In this document: positions 1 through 10,177 of the stretch, piece after piece | Numbering within the stretch: the first letter of the stretch is position 1 | How the letters are laid out: each line of letters opens with the position of its first letter | Translations under genes and position numbers: made by a program | Source of the DNA: Hirsutella rhossiliensis | Lineage: Eukaryota; Ascomycota; Sordariomycetes; Hypocreales; Ophiocordycipitaceae | Direction of reading: 5' to 3' | Length of the DNA: 64,000 bases | Assembly: GCF_020360975.1 (NCBI RefSeq) | Contig: NW_025408670.1 | Coordinates: 2,480,001-2,544,000, forward strand | Notes under the pieces: generated by a model | Database searches by the model: none | Seen by the model: only the letters and a program-made list of their open reading frames with translations | What the model was told of the DNA's origin: nothing

Positions 1-1
1 C

Positions 2-3000
2 AAGACGGCGGACAGGAGCTTCGCCAGTCCGTTCACGCGTCTTGTCTGGAAGCCGGATATTCGCACGCTGAGCAATCGCCAGGCCCGCCAGATATTCCCT
101 CCTCCCAAGGCGAACGTGGAGAAGTCGCACCTATGGGGGATCTTGGATAAGCTAGTCCACTTTGTGGTCCTCAGCATGTATGAAAGCTTCGGAAAACTAC
201 GAGACGGGCCCACGCCTTCGGGTGACGTAGGCCACTTCTTCGACTGGATCAGGAGAAAGGGCCAAGACGATCATTCTCCCTTGATGGAGGAAGCCAGAGA
301 CTTGGTCAACAACGGGCTCCTCCAGAAGATTGAAGACCTTGTCAGCCAAGCACCCGACGTTATCGAGGTGAAGATTGCCAAGCTTTTACACGACAACGCG
401 GCAGACATTCTCTTCGAGCGCCGAACCGGGATGGATATCATCATCGGCGAGGATCTGCTAACGCCTCTTTATAGATCTGGTCTCCTGATGACAGGTATCT
501 ATCCGCAGCTCTTGCGCGTTCTGAGCGGTCTTGCCCATGCAAATCCGAACCTCCGCGTTTTGGAAATTGGGGGCGGCACCGGCGGCGCGACACGCATCGC
601 CATGAAGGCGTTCAACGGCCCCAACGGCATCAAAGCTTACCATGACTACACGTTTACCGACATCTCCCCCGGCTTCTTGTCATCGGCACGAGCATCAATG
701 GCGGACTTGCGCGATATGAACTTTTCCGTCTTCGACGCCGAGGTGGAACCCGCAGACCAAGGATACGAGCAGGCCTACGATCTCATCATTGCTTGCCAGG
801 TCCTTCACGCCACCTCCAACATGCGCAATACTCTGTCAAACTGCCGAAAGCTCCTCAGGCCTGGAGGCAGGCTTGTCCTGGTGGAAACTACCCAGAACTT
901 CATCGTGCCTGGTGTCGTTGTGGGTACGTTCACGGGGTACTGGGCCGGTATCCCAGATGGCCGTGTGGATGCTCCTTTCCAGAGCCTGGACGCTTGGAAC
1001 TCTTCGTTGCGAGAGGCTGGCTTCTCGGGGCTGGATCTCGTGTTGGACGACTTTCCAGAACCGCACAATACGACGTCTGTGATTCTTTCTACGGTTCTCC
1101 CGGAGACGGCAAATCTACCACAGCCCGCCACAGCTATCAATGTGCTCCATGGTGGCAGAACAGCTCAACCTCTTGTCGAGCACATTTCCAAAGAACTGAA
1201 TCAACGGGGATTTGTAGCCAAAGCAGGCGCGTTAGACGAGGCCCTGGACGACCTTGCTCCAGAATCGCGCGTGATTGCTCTCTTGGATGAGAAGTATCTT
1301 TTGGCCAATGCCGACGAGCAAGCCCTGAAGGTGGTTCAACACCTGGCACGGAACTCGGCGAGCTTGGTTGCCCTTACGAGCTGTGGCCTGGTCAAAGGAC
1401 GCAATGCGGATGGTGCCTTGATTGCTGGCCTGCTCCGCGTCCTCCAAAATGAGAATCCTGCCAGCCAATACGTGTCAATTGACCTGGATACGGACCATTT
1501 TGAAGTCGGAAACGATGACGGAAAAGACCTTGCCCGCAGCATCGTCGACCAAGAGTTGAAACTTGGTCGAAGCACTCTAGTGGACGACGACGAGGGTGAT
1601 CCAAAGGACCATGAATTCTCCTATCACGACGGCTGCTTGTGGGTCAGCCGCCATGTGCCCGACGCAGGCTTCCACTCGCAACACGGTCTGGACAGCCGGG
1701 GCACGAAGCCCGAGTTGCTGCCACTCAGCAGCCAGGGCGGCGTACGGGCTGCCTTTGCGACCCATGGGGTATTGAACTCGTTGTGCTTCATGCCCTACAA
1801 GGAACTTTTGCAACCACTGCCGCCCGACTTCATCGACGTGGCGGTTGCGGCCGTTGGCGTGAACCGGAGGGACTTGGATCAGTGGACTGGCCGACTGGAT
1901 GTCGACCACCTTTCGTCTGAATACGCGGGCATCGTCACAGCGGTAGGCGCCTGCGTGGATGGCTTCAAGATTGGCGACCGCGTATACGGTCTCGGGAAAG
2001 GGCAGCTTGGCAACCGCACTCGCGTGCCAGCTGCCTTTGCGGGCAAACTCCAGCCGCGTGATACCATGGCCCAGATGGCTACCATGCCATTGGCATACAC
2101 GACGGCCATCTATGCTTTCGACCATATCGCCCACCTCCGGAAGGGACAGTCGGTGCTTGTTCAGTCAGGCGCGAGCGATGTCGGGATAGCATCAATTCGT
2201 CTCGCCAAGGCAAAAGGAGCGCATGTTTTCGCCACGGTCGAGACACCTGAACAACGGAGCTTCCTCATAGACGAACTGGCCATGTCAGCTTCGCATGTCA
2301 TTCGGGCACCCAGTTTCACGGATCTGCGACGCGCTGCACAAATGACGCCCAAGGCTGGGTTTGAGGTGATTGTCAGCACTGCTCGAGGCGAACTCCTCTC
2401 TTCGTTCTTGCAAGTGCTGGCACCTCTAGGCCGCCTGATCGATGTTGGTCGAGTCGAGGTACAGGCCGCTCGGAAGACAAGTCTGGAGTTGCTCCCGCAC
2501 AGCGCTACCTTTGCTTCTATCGATCCTTTTGCCATTCTCGACCTGGATCCAGCCCTTGGTGCAGAGCTCATGCAGGCCGCTGATGGCTATTACCGCAGCG
2601 GACTCATCGGACCCATCCAAAAAATCACCGCGCCCGATGTTGCTCACTTGTCCTCCGAATTAGACGATTTCCCCAACATCATTGGCAAGCTGGTTATAAG
2701 CTTCGAAAACACCGAGAGTTCCGTCATGATGATCCCTTCAGCACCGGCCGTCAAGTTCGACTCCGAGTCTTGCTACGCCATCACCGGAGCCTTGGGCGGC
2801 TTGGGACAGTCCTTGATTCGATGGATGGGGGATCGAGGTGCAAGGCACATGGCACTTCTCTCTCGACGTCATGTTTCCAGCGTATCTGGAGCCCAGGAAC
2901 TTGTCGACTCACTGGCCGGCCGCGATATCCATGTCGAATGCCATGTCTGTGATGTCAGCAAGAAAGACCAGGTGATGCGTGTGATGCAGCAGATCTCTTC

Positions 3001-4009
3001 GCATCGTCCCATCAAGGGTGTTGTTCACGCTGCTGTTTCCTATCTTGACCTTACATTCGAACGGCTTTCGCCTTCGAGATGGAACGACGGCCTGTCAGCC
3101 AAAGTGGAAGGAACCAAGAATCTGCACGAGGCCACCTTGTCAATGCCCCTTGATTTCTTCGTCATGACCACCTCGGCCTTGTCTGTGTTTGCGTTTGCAA
3201 CACAGGGTGCATACACGGCAGCCAATAATTTCCAGGATGCATTCGCACGACACCGCCGGCAGATGGGGTTACCTGCGTCGACAATCTCGTCCAGCTTAAT
3301 ACGAGATGTTACCAACGTTGGCACAGATTCTACTACCGTAAATCTTTTCGAGCGCAACAAGGCTCTGACGCTGAGCGAATCTCAATTCCTGGCCCTTGTC
3401 GAGCCAGCGTTCTTGGACAACAAGACGGCAGACAAGACAAGCCCCGAGCAATGGTTTGGTCAAGAGAGCGATCCGCTTTCCGCCGCAAACTTGCACACCT
3501 ACTTGGACCCCAGTGGCCTGGTGGCCAGGATGCGTCATGACATGGCAAGCGAGGGTTCTCCGTCTTCTACCGTGCCTCGCTGGTATAGTGACGGGCGAGT
3601 CTCGCTGATGATGCGTGCCTTTTCGGATGCGCAGCGGCAGTCTATCCCTGTACAGACTTCCCTCGACGAAGGATCCAAGAACACCATTGCTCATCTACGC
3701 AGCGAGCTTGACGCGGCTATTCGCGAAGGACCTGGAGCGCGTGCTTCCGCCGTGGCCCTTGTGCAGAGCGCCATCATCAACGTCGTGGCCGAGATGCTGT
3801 TTGTCGATGTGGAGAGCATTGACCCGGCCAAGTCGGTGGCGGATCTAGGTGTAGACAGTTTGATCGCGGCCGAGTTGCGCAACTGGTTCCTGCTAGGGCT
3901 TGGCACCAACATCAGCATGCTGGATCTTCTTGACCCGAGCGTGAGCATCAGCATGTGGGCTGCCAGCATTATTGATAAGGGTCTGAGTGCCAAGGCAGAG
4001 ACTGAATAG
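2..4009 (+). CDS. Highly reducing polyketide synthase, C-terminal part (5' truncated by window edge)
   Basis: This is the 3' end of an iterative type I highly reducing PKS; the frame is open from base 2, so about 1,335 residues are visible and the KS-AT-DH part lies left of the window. In order: a C-methyltransferase with SAM motif EIGGGTGGAT (near 565-595) and the DLIIACQVLHAT strand (near 780-815); an enoyl reductase (about 1,740-2,690) with the GVNRRDLD start and a Rossmann motif near 2,155-2,220; a ketoreductase with TGALGGLG (near 2,780) and catalytic YTAANN (near 3,210); and an acyl carrier domain with LGVDSL, whose phosphopantetheine serine is codon 3857-3859. No thioesterase or reductase follows, so release is in trans or by another route. 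No intron is needed in the visible part. The enoyl reductase nucleotide motif is atypical (GASDVG, not GxGGVG). Confidence 0.95.
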   Translation, partial: KTADRSFASPFTRLVWKPDIRTLSNRQARQIFPPPKANVEKSHLWGILDKLVHFVVLSMYESFGKLRDGPTPSGDVGHFFDWIRRKGQDDHSPLMEEARDLVNNGLLQKIEDLVSQAPDVIEVKIAKLLHDNAADILFERRTGMDIIIGEDLLTPLYRSGLLMTGIYPQLLRVLSGLAHANPNLRVLEIGGGTGGATRIAMKAFNGPNGIKAYHDYTFTDISPGFLSSARASMADLRDMNFSVFDAEVEPADQGYEQAYDLIIACQVLHATSNMRNTLSNCRKLLRPGGRLVLVETTQNFIVPGVVVGTFTGYWAGIPDGRVDAPFQSLDAWNSSLREAGFSGLDLVLDDFPEPHNTTSVILSTVLPETANLPQPATAINVLHGGRTAQPLVEHISKELNQRGFVAKAGALDEALDDLAPESRVIALLDEKYLLANADEQALKVVQHLARNSASLVALTSCGLVKGRNADGALIAGLLRVLQNENPASQYVSIDLDTDHFEVGNDDGKDLARSIVDQELKLGRSTLVDDDEGDPKDHEFSYHDGCLWVSRHVPDAGFHSQHGLDSRGTKPELLPLSSQGGVRAAFATHGVLNSLCFMPYKELLQPLPPDFIDVAVAAVGVNRRDLDQWTGRLDVDHLSSEYAGIVTAVGACVDGFKIGDRVYGLGKGQLGNRTRVPAAFAGKLQPRDTMAQMATMPLAYTTAIYAFDHIAHLRKGQSVLVQSGASDVGIASIRLAKAKGAHVFATVETPEQRSFLIDELAMSASHVIRAPSFTDLRRAAQMTPKAGFEVIVSTARGELLSSFLQVLAPLGRLIDVGRVEVQAARKTSLELLPHSATFASIDPFAILDLDPALGAELMQAADGYYRSGLIGPIQKITAPDVAHLSSELDDFPNIIGKLVISFENTESSVMMIPSAPAVKFDSESCYAITGALGGLGQSLIRWMGDRGARHMALLSRRHVSSVSGAQELVDSLAGRDIHVECHVCDVSKKDQVMRVMQQISSHRPIKGVVHAAVSYLDLTFERLSPSRWNDGLSAKVEGTKNLHEATLSMPLDFFVMTTSALSVFAFATQGAYTAANNFQDAFARHRRQMGLPASTISSSLIRDVTNVGTDSTTVNLFERNKALTLSESQFLALVEPAFLDNKTADKTSPEQWFGQESDPLSAANLHTYLDPSGLVARMRHDMASEGSPSSTVPRWYSDGRVSLMMRAFSDAQRQSIPVQTSLDEGSKNTIAHLRSELDAAIREGPGARASAVALVQSAIINVVAEMLFVDVESIDPAKSVADLGVDSLIAAELRNWFLLGLGTNISMLDLLDPSVSISMWAASIIDKGLSAKAETE

Positions 4010-4547
4010 ACATCTGGGCTCTGTCATGTACAGAGGAGCACCCTATTTCCCCTTGTTATTACGTGACAACTTCGTATTTGCTTTTGCTTTTTCGGGTTCC
4101 AAAGTGTGCACACCTAGCTATATACCGATTGCTGCAACGGCATAGTAATTGGCCGTCCATACGGTGTATAAAGCTACACATCTAAATACCTTTGCACTGC
4201 TTCAGATGCTGTTGCATTATGAGCCAAGGAATCGCGAGATAGTAGTACTGTCAAACATAGCAAATACCACTTGACCACCAGCAAAATAGGGGCACCCCCA
4301 ATGGACGTATTATTGGTATGGTTTATAAGTCTTCGTCCTGCTGGCAAGTACGTAGGTCCTGACCCATCGGCCAGTAAAAGAATGCACCAAGCACAACCAC
4401 CTACCAAGCGAGGACTCTCTGCACACCCTGCTTTTGAACGATTTAAAGAGCAAGATGTTAAACCATCTCGCTTCACTTGCTTACTATACCCCGTCGAGGA
4501 ACCGCAAATCCTAAGCTACAATCGACCCTCATGACCCCATGCCGTGC
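4010..4547. other. Convergent intergenic region between PKS and methyltransferase
   Basis: This stretch is AT-rich and holds the 3' flanks of both genes. I see no coding sequence or repeat in it. Confidence 0.6.
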
Positions 4548-5402
4548 TCAAAGTGGCTTCCGTGCAACGCATACAATTCTTGGGACGCATAGAGCAGCTC
4601 CAGCTACGGACTCGTTGTACGCTTTTTCAACGAGCCCAAAGTAATTGGAGGCCGCCTCTGGTTTCCCGAGCTTCGCCAAGCCCTCGGCAAACTCCTCCAC
4701 CGTGAGAAGATGCTGGTCGTTGAAAGCTCTGGCCAACTCGGGACGATCTCCGAAGAAGTCAATCGTCGCGTCGTGGAAACCCTCTTCAATGAAGAATTGG
4801 GGAAGTCTAACAGTCCACTCGTGCCGGCCTTCTGCCCTCGACCAGTCTCGAAGTTGCTCCAAGGCTGGCGCTTGCGGGTTCGGATCCACTTTCTTGACGG
4901 ACATGTTGACGGTATCGATTTCGTCCCACTGCAGATATCCTCCCGGCTTCAGCAGCCTGTGGAGATTCCGAATGATGGGACGAGGATTCTTCGATTCCAC
5001 GACAAGAACCAGTAGTCTGGTGTGGACATAGTCGTATTTCCCAACGAGATCGGCTGGGATGTCCTCGAAGATGTTCAGGTATCGCGTCTTGACGTTGGGT
5101 GGCAGCCATTCCTTAGAGGGAGCCTGATCGAGGTCGTAGTCCAAGCCGTCTAATTGGGATTCCGGGAGCTGTCGCGAGACATCGATGAGCCATATGCCGC
5201 TCCCCGAGGCCACATCGGCGATGGCGGCGGTTTTGGGAAGCAAAGGTAAAATCGAAGGATGAATGTTGAATTTCAGAGCATCTCTCCAAAGGTAAAATTG
5301 GAGATTGAGACGACTGGCAGCAGCGTGTTTGCGGTTGCGATTCAACATGTATCCATGCCCATTGACCAAGCTCCAGTCAGTGATTGAACCCTTTTCCTCC
5401 AT
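4548..5402 (-). CDS. SAM-dependent methyltransferase of the PKS cluster
   Basis: A class I SAM-dependent methyltransferase of the fungal cluster type (LaeA/UMTA-like fold), 284 residues from the chosen ATG at 5402. Motif I is DVASGSGIW (residues 63-71), followed by the acidic strand GLDYD and the post-motif LLKPGGYLQWDEID. The frame stays open for 44 codons upstream, but the MEEKGS start directly precedes the conserved N-terminal helix (YMLNRNRKHAAASRLNLQF) and is preferred. It converges with the PKS and is divergent from the dehydrogenase at 6410. It probably O- or N-methylates the polyketide product; the substrate is inferred only from position. No intron is needed. Confidence 0.85.
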   Translation of the reverse strand: MEEKGSITDWSLVNGHGYMLNRNRKHAAASRLNLQFYLWRDALKFNIHPSILPLLPKTAAIADVASGSGIWLIDVSRQLPESQLDGLDYDLDQAPSKEWLPPNVKTRYLNIFEDIPADLVGKYDYVHTRLLVLVVESKNPRPIIRNLHRLLKPGGYLQWDEIDTVNMSVKKVDPNPQAPALEQLRDWSRAEGRHEWTVRLPQFFIEEGFHDATIDFFGDRPELARAFNDQHLLTVEEFAEGLAKLGKPEAASNYFGLVEKAYNESVAGAALCVPRIVCVARKPL

Positions 5403-5627
5403 TGTTGAATGACGTGCTGGAATCCGAGCAGAGAGAAGGTGGACTTGAGCCGAACCCTCGAACAGAAAACAAATGTGTATCTTGCAGGTTGCTTGTACCG
5501 TATACACAAGGTGTCTTACTCGCATCCTATCCATTATCTATGCTCGCTGCTGGAGTAGTACAGTTTTGTTTATGATTGGCGCGCGGCCCAAATCCTTGCG
5601 TCGGCCGAGAGACAGCGTCGGGGTGGA

Positions 5628-5703
5628 GCATCCGGCGTCGGGCGTCGGGCGTCGGGGTGGGGCATCCGGCATCCAGTCTCCGGCGTCGGGCGTCGGGCGT
5701 CGG
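5628..5703. repeat. GGCGTCG short tandem repeats
   Basis: Two blocks of a 7-bp unit GGCGTCG (5633-5656 and 5681-5703) are separated by copies of GGGGTGGGGCATCCGGC-like sequence that also occurs just upstream near 5619. It sits in the shared upstream region of the methyltransferase and dehydrogenase. Confidence 0.85.
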
Positions 5704-5775
5704 CTTTCGGTACCCCAAAGTGCCTTCAGGAAGCAAGCGTTTGTACAAACCAACAGCTTGCCATCCCAAGACTCC

Positions 5776-6044
5776 GGCTGACCAACCCTAAATCCTACGA
5801 AACGTCCAGACCACATCTCAAGCGTTGGGTCTACTGCCAAAATGGCACCGGCTTACAAATTCCACGTATCCAGACCACATTTTCAGTGTTACTTGAACGA
5901 CCAACAGACGGCACCCGGCTTACAAATTCCACTCATCCAGACCACATCTCAAGTGGATACTTGTACTGTACGACCAACAAGCGGCACGGCTTACAAATTC
6001 CGCTCGGGAAGGATCTCAAGTGTTACTTATACGACCAACAAATC
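5776..6044. repeat. Four degenerate tandem units of 67-74 bp
   Basis: Units begin near 5776, 5850, 5917 and 5988. Units 2-4 start with GGCTTACAAATTCC; units 1-3 share TCCAGACCACAT followed by a TCAAG-like stretch; units 2-4 end with CGACCAACA. Unit 1 is the most divergent and unit 4 is shortened. The array lies between two divergent cluster genes, so it may act as repeated upstream control sequence (inference). Confidence 0.85.
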
Positions 6045-6210
6045 GAGACAGTCTTTGGCGGTCTGGGGCAGTGGGGGCCTCACCCCAGCTACATCTGTAC
6101 TGTATACTGACTTCACAGCCAAGGCGAGACCGGGCAGGTTGGTTCCCACTGCGGATCTGGTGGTGGGTCCATCGGTGCAGCCCCCACTGCCCCGACCGCC
6201 AAGACGTCTC
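6045..6210. repeat. ~166 bp element with ~31-34 bp terminal inverted repeats (MITE-like or foldback)
   Basis: The left arm 6045-6078 (GAGAC, then TTGGCGGTC and GGGGCAGTGGGGGC) matches the reverse complement of the right arm 6180-6210 with only small gaps. The ~100 bp interior has no coding capacity. A clear target-site duplication was not found. It could be a miniature inverted-repeat transposon or a foldback. Confidence 0.75.
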
Positions 6211-6409
6211 CATCTGTTGAGCTTCTCCGTAAAGACCGTCAACGGGCTTCCAAGCCACGTTGGGAGGGAGAGACGGGGCGTGATACGATGGTCATCCATA
6301 CCTTGGATCTCTTCATTTAAGAAGAGTCCATCAATCACCCCCAACACTATCACCACTTCGCAATCGGCCTGCTTCGCACCACTGAACAGCCGTCCGTCGT
6401 TGAGCATCC

Positions 6410-7343
6410 ATGGCTTCCTTTCTTATTACTGGCGCCTCTAGAGGCTTCGGGCTAGCACTCGCCCGCGAACTTGTTTCCCTCCCGGCCACCAAGGTCGGCA
6501 AAGTCATCGCATCCGCACGAGGCGATTCCCCCGACCTGGATGAGCTTGCTAAGAATTCGGCTGGTCGGGTCGTCGTTGTCAGGCTCGATGTCACCAACCA
6601 AGAGTCTATCAAGCAAGCAGCAGCCGATGTCGAAGCAAAATTGGGAGGCAAGGGGCTGGACGTTTTGATCAACAATGCCGGCGTGTGTCAATATGCTTCT
6701 GATGGAGTCAAGTCCATGTGAGCCTCCGTTCTTAGCCAAACCGTGCCGGGACCGACCCGCTAAGTTCCTGCAGGGATAATCTCCAAGAAAGCTTCACTAT
6801 CAATGTTCTGGGCGTCCACTGGGTGACTCGAGCGTTTCTCCCACTTCTACGGAAGGGTAACCTCAAGAAGGTTGCCAATATGTAAGACGACAACCTACCC
6901 CTTTAAACATCTCATTCCGGTTTTAACAAGATCAAGTTCAACCACCTTTGGCTCCACTACTCTGGCTGGCGCGACCCATATTCTCCCTGCCCCGGCCTAC
7001 AAAATCTCGAAGGCGGCACTGAACGCGCTCACCGTCCAGTACGCTCTCGATCACGAAAAGGAGGGCTTTAGCTTCATTGCTCTCTGCCCCGGCGTACGTG
7101 CCCCCCCAACCCCTCCCTCTCTGCAATGCTTGATAATACTAAAACCGTCGCCAGTGGATGAAAACCGCTCTCGGTGGCGGCGACATGGCTGATTTGACTC
7201 CCGAGCAAGGCGCCAAGGCTTCGTTGGATATCATCTTCACACCAGGGCAAAAATACAACGGACAGATGCCAAAGGTTCTGGTTAAGGGCTGGGAGAAGGC
7301 CGAGGGAATCAACAAATACGATGGGGCCATTGCTCCCTGGTAA
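6410..7343 (+). CDS. Short-chain dehydrogenase/reductase of the PKS cluster
   Basis: A classical SDR of the sniffer/C-factor type, 255 residues from four exons: 6410-6717, 6774-6881, 6931-7093 and 7155-7343. All three introns are GT-AG and keep frame. Nucleotide-binding motif TGASRGFG is at residues 7-14, NNAG at 88-91, the catalytic serine stretch near 140, and YKISK with Tyr162 and Lys166. CPG precedes the last exon as in the family. It would reduce a carbonyl or oxidise an alcohol with NAD(P)(H); the polyketide is a likely substrate from its position between the PKS/methyltransferase pair and the hydrolase. Its promoter region holds the repeats at 5628-6210. Confidence 0.9.
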
Positions 7344-7927
7344 TGGCTACGTGGGTCTCGCCACCTCTCTGATGCCAGTTCGGCGAGGAAAGACAACAGC
7401 TCGTGCAGAAGGTTGGAACCACCTATAAAGGGGCCTCCTGTTCCTCTCTTTTATATACATCTATCAAGCTTCATTCTTCTCTTCATTTCTCACCTGTCCT
7501 CTCTCGCTTGCTCCTGCCGCGCCCCTTTGCCGGAACGGAGTCATTGAGAGGGCGTAGTTGCTGTCAACAAACCAGTCAGTCCTGTCACTTTGGCGCGTTC
7601 AGTCTGCCTATAAGGAGACTGTCAAAGGATTTAAAAGGGGTACTCTCCAACAGTAGGTTCGAGAGCACAGTGGAACGGAAAGGGGACACGTTGCCGCCCT
7701 ACTCATATCTCACACCATTCTATAAGGAGGCCGTCAGACTGCTCATGGTTGTGTTCCGACGTTGACTCTCGTGCCCCTCGTATTGAGATTCATTCGCCGC
7801 TCGTGCCACCCACCGGAACCAGCACAGCACTCATCCGAGGCTTCTCGGCAAAAGAGTTGCGTATGTCGGACTTGCCCATGGTTGACAGAGGCCGCGGGGA
7901 GGGAATTAGAACCAGAGAGCGCAGCAG
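7344..7927. other. Convergent intergenic region
   Basis: 3' flanks of the dehydrogenase and hydrolase. Two short similar stretches (CTATAAGGAG, near 7608 and 7721) are present, but no gene. Confidence 0.6.
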
Positions 7928-8929
7928 CTACAGATGGCTATCTCGAGAGCTAGTGCTATCGAGAAAATTGTTGACGAGGGCCGCAAAGGGCCCGGCATAC
8001 TGGTATAGAAATCCATGGCCGGCGTCTGGATACAGATGCAGCTGCGCGTCGGCATGGCGCAGCTTTTTCCACATAACGATGCTGTTGTCGGTCGGCAGCA
8101 ACAGGTCATGGCTCCCTAGAGCGGCTGTTGTCAGCGGAAAGCCCCGGGTCTCGCCATGACATGCGTACCGTTGGCAATCAGCACCGGCAGCTCGAGCTCG
8201 TGCAAGCGGTCAAAGGACGCATATTTGGCCTGGCTCGGGTCCATGAACTTGGCAAACGCAATGGCTTGCCGGCGAGCGCTCTCGGGCGACACATACGGGG
8301 ACCTGTCTGGCCGGGAGGCGCTAATCCTGTCCCATGAGGCTCTCCCGGCGGCCTGGCTGCGCGCCGAGCCGGTGAAGAAGGAGGAGAGGAAGGCGTCCCG
8401 CTGCTCGTCGGCGGACATGGCATCCTTGAGCCGGTTAAAGGGCCCCGTGGGTGCCGTCGTCACACCCTCGCCCGTGCTCGGGATGGTGCCGCAGAGGACC
8501 AGGCAGCGGACAAGGCGCGGGGCGTCGAGGGCGATCATTTGGGCAACGCAGCCGCCCATGGAAAACCCCATGACGTCGGCGCGCTTGATGCCGAGGGCTT
8601 GCATGACGTCGATGTAATGGCGTGCCCAGCCGCCAAACGTCTTGGGCACCTGTCCGCCTGATCGTCCCACGCCTGCGTTGTCAATCAGGACGACGGGCCG
8701 CAGCTCGGCGAGCGGATTGACGAGGGCGGGATCCCAGTGGTCCATGGTGCCTCTGAGAAGGGGTCAGCAATGGCACGGCGGAGGTGCAGCCAGTCTCGGA
8801 GCTCGCCAACCTAAAGTGCATGAGCAGCACGAGCGGGATGCCGTCGGGTTGGCCGAGGCGGCGATAGGCAAAGCGGATGTCGTTGACCTGGATGAAGTGA
8901 TCCGGCGCGTCCTCGTACGTAGTCGCCAT
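7928..8929 (-). CDS. Alpha/beta hydrolase
   Basis: An alpha/beta-hydrolase-fold enzyme, 296 residues from three exons on the minus strand: 8929-8811, 8752-8169 and 8115-7928. Both introns are GT-AG. The nucleophile elbow is GFSMGG (Ser104), the acid is Asp238 in SHDLLLP just after the second intron, and the base is His268 in DAGHGF, so the triad is complete. The first exon carries the typical IRFAYRRLG strand and LLMHFRGTMDHWDP oxyanion-side segment. It could be an ester or thioester hydrolase releasing or trimming the polyketide, since the PKS lacks a releasing domain; that link rests on position only. Confidence 0.88.
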
Positions 8930-9498
8930 TTCTGCTGCGACGCGGATGCTTTTGTTCGAACGACGAAAGCTGCAGAGCAGGATTAAAGAAAAGTCGGGGT
9001 TGACCTTCTCGGCGCAACGAGGCGTCACGGATGCCGAGGTCCGATATCAGGTGACCTCGTGGTTGCCTCTGAATCGGAGCTTTGCCCAAGCTTCATCCGA
9101 CGATGCCTCTCTTGCAAAGAGCCGTGGGACCGTGTGCATCATACTCGTCTTGCGAACTCTATTTATTCTTATATTTTAATTCTTTTTGGGATGGCCTTGA
9201 ATCCAACGACGCATCTCTTTCCCTCTGGTCCGCCAAGATGGCGGCGTCTTCGTTGACCTGTTCAGTCAACATGCCATGCGACTCGCACCGGGAAGATGCA
9301 GCTCTCCCCTCTTGTGGACATTGACGATGAACATCAAGACCGAGACGGACTCACGCCAAGCATGTCTCGGTCGCAGGACCCCCAAGCTGACCCGCACCAC
9401 CTCTTCTAGTATCGTCGACACCGCTGCGAGCCCCCAACGCCGTGCTATAAAAAGAAAAGAAAGAAGAACAAAGGAAACTCGTACTCGGTCCGGTCCGA
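8930..9498. other. Intergenic region upstream of the hydrolase
   Basis: Contains the hydrolase promoter side and the 3' flank of the next minus-strand gene. An AT-rich stretch lies at 9158-9184. No gene seen. Confidence 0.55.
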
Positions 9499-10177
9499 TT
9501 ATAAGTAGCCGGCGGCACCGTCATTGGCGTCCAACGCTGGCTTCTCGGCCAAGCTCTCTCTCGTCAAGGGGGTTCGGGGGCCGAGAAGACCGCGTGCCTC
9601 CAAGGCGGAAACCGAATCAAACTCGGGGTCGATTTCATCGTCTTCCACAGACCTGACGAGACTGCACATCAGTACAATGAGCGGGAAGCTTGTTGGGGGC
9701 GACATGGACGAACCTTCCCAGGTACAATGAGGTAAACAGCAGCCACAGAGAGACGATAAGGATGGCAACGGGCAGGCGTGCACTGAGGCCCGACATGGGG
9801 TCCAAGTAGAAAGTCCGCGTCGAGGGGTTCCAGATGATGGCGCGGACTCTTTGCCCGCTGCCGACGACAACCAAGTCGCCGTCGACGTCCGTCGTGACCT
9901 CGGCGTCGTCGGTGCCGACGGCGAAGACGGGAGTGACGGAGAAGCTGATGTCAAAGACTTGCAGGTGCTCGATAGCAGCGGACGCATACCGGGATAGTTG
10001 CTCGGCGAGAGAGGTGAGGGTGGCTGGGTCGTCGATCAAGGAGGTGTCGACTCGGCCAACGCTGGGCCTCGTCCGGGGCATGCCATGGTCTGTGGCGACG
10101 ACGTGAGGAACGGGGGCCGGGGCGGCGAGAGCAGCCGCGACGAGGCCGAAGCCGACGAGGGACGATAGCAGCTTCAT
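9499..10177 (-). CDS. Small secretory-pathway protein with one membrane segment, unknown function
   Basis: Two exons (10177-9714 and 9652-9499, intron 61 nt, GT-AG) give 205 residues. The N-terminus is a clear signal peptide ending in ALAAPAP. A luminal domain follows, and then one hydrophobic segment of about 20 residues (LPVAILIVSLWLLFTSLYLG, near residue 135-154). The second exon encodes an acidic cytosolic tail rich in Glu/Asp. This suggests a type I membrane protein. I do not recognise the family. The unspliced frame would give a different 180-residue end, but the spliced tail looks more protein-like. Confidence 0.65.

Noticed and set aside
6069..6190. hAT-type element with CAGTGGGGG ends
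   Set aside because: The flanks are inverted rather than direct copies, so they are part of longer arms and not an 8-bp target duplication.
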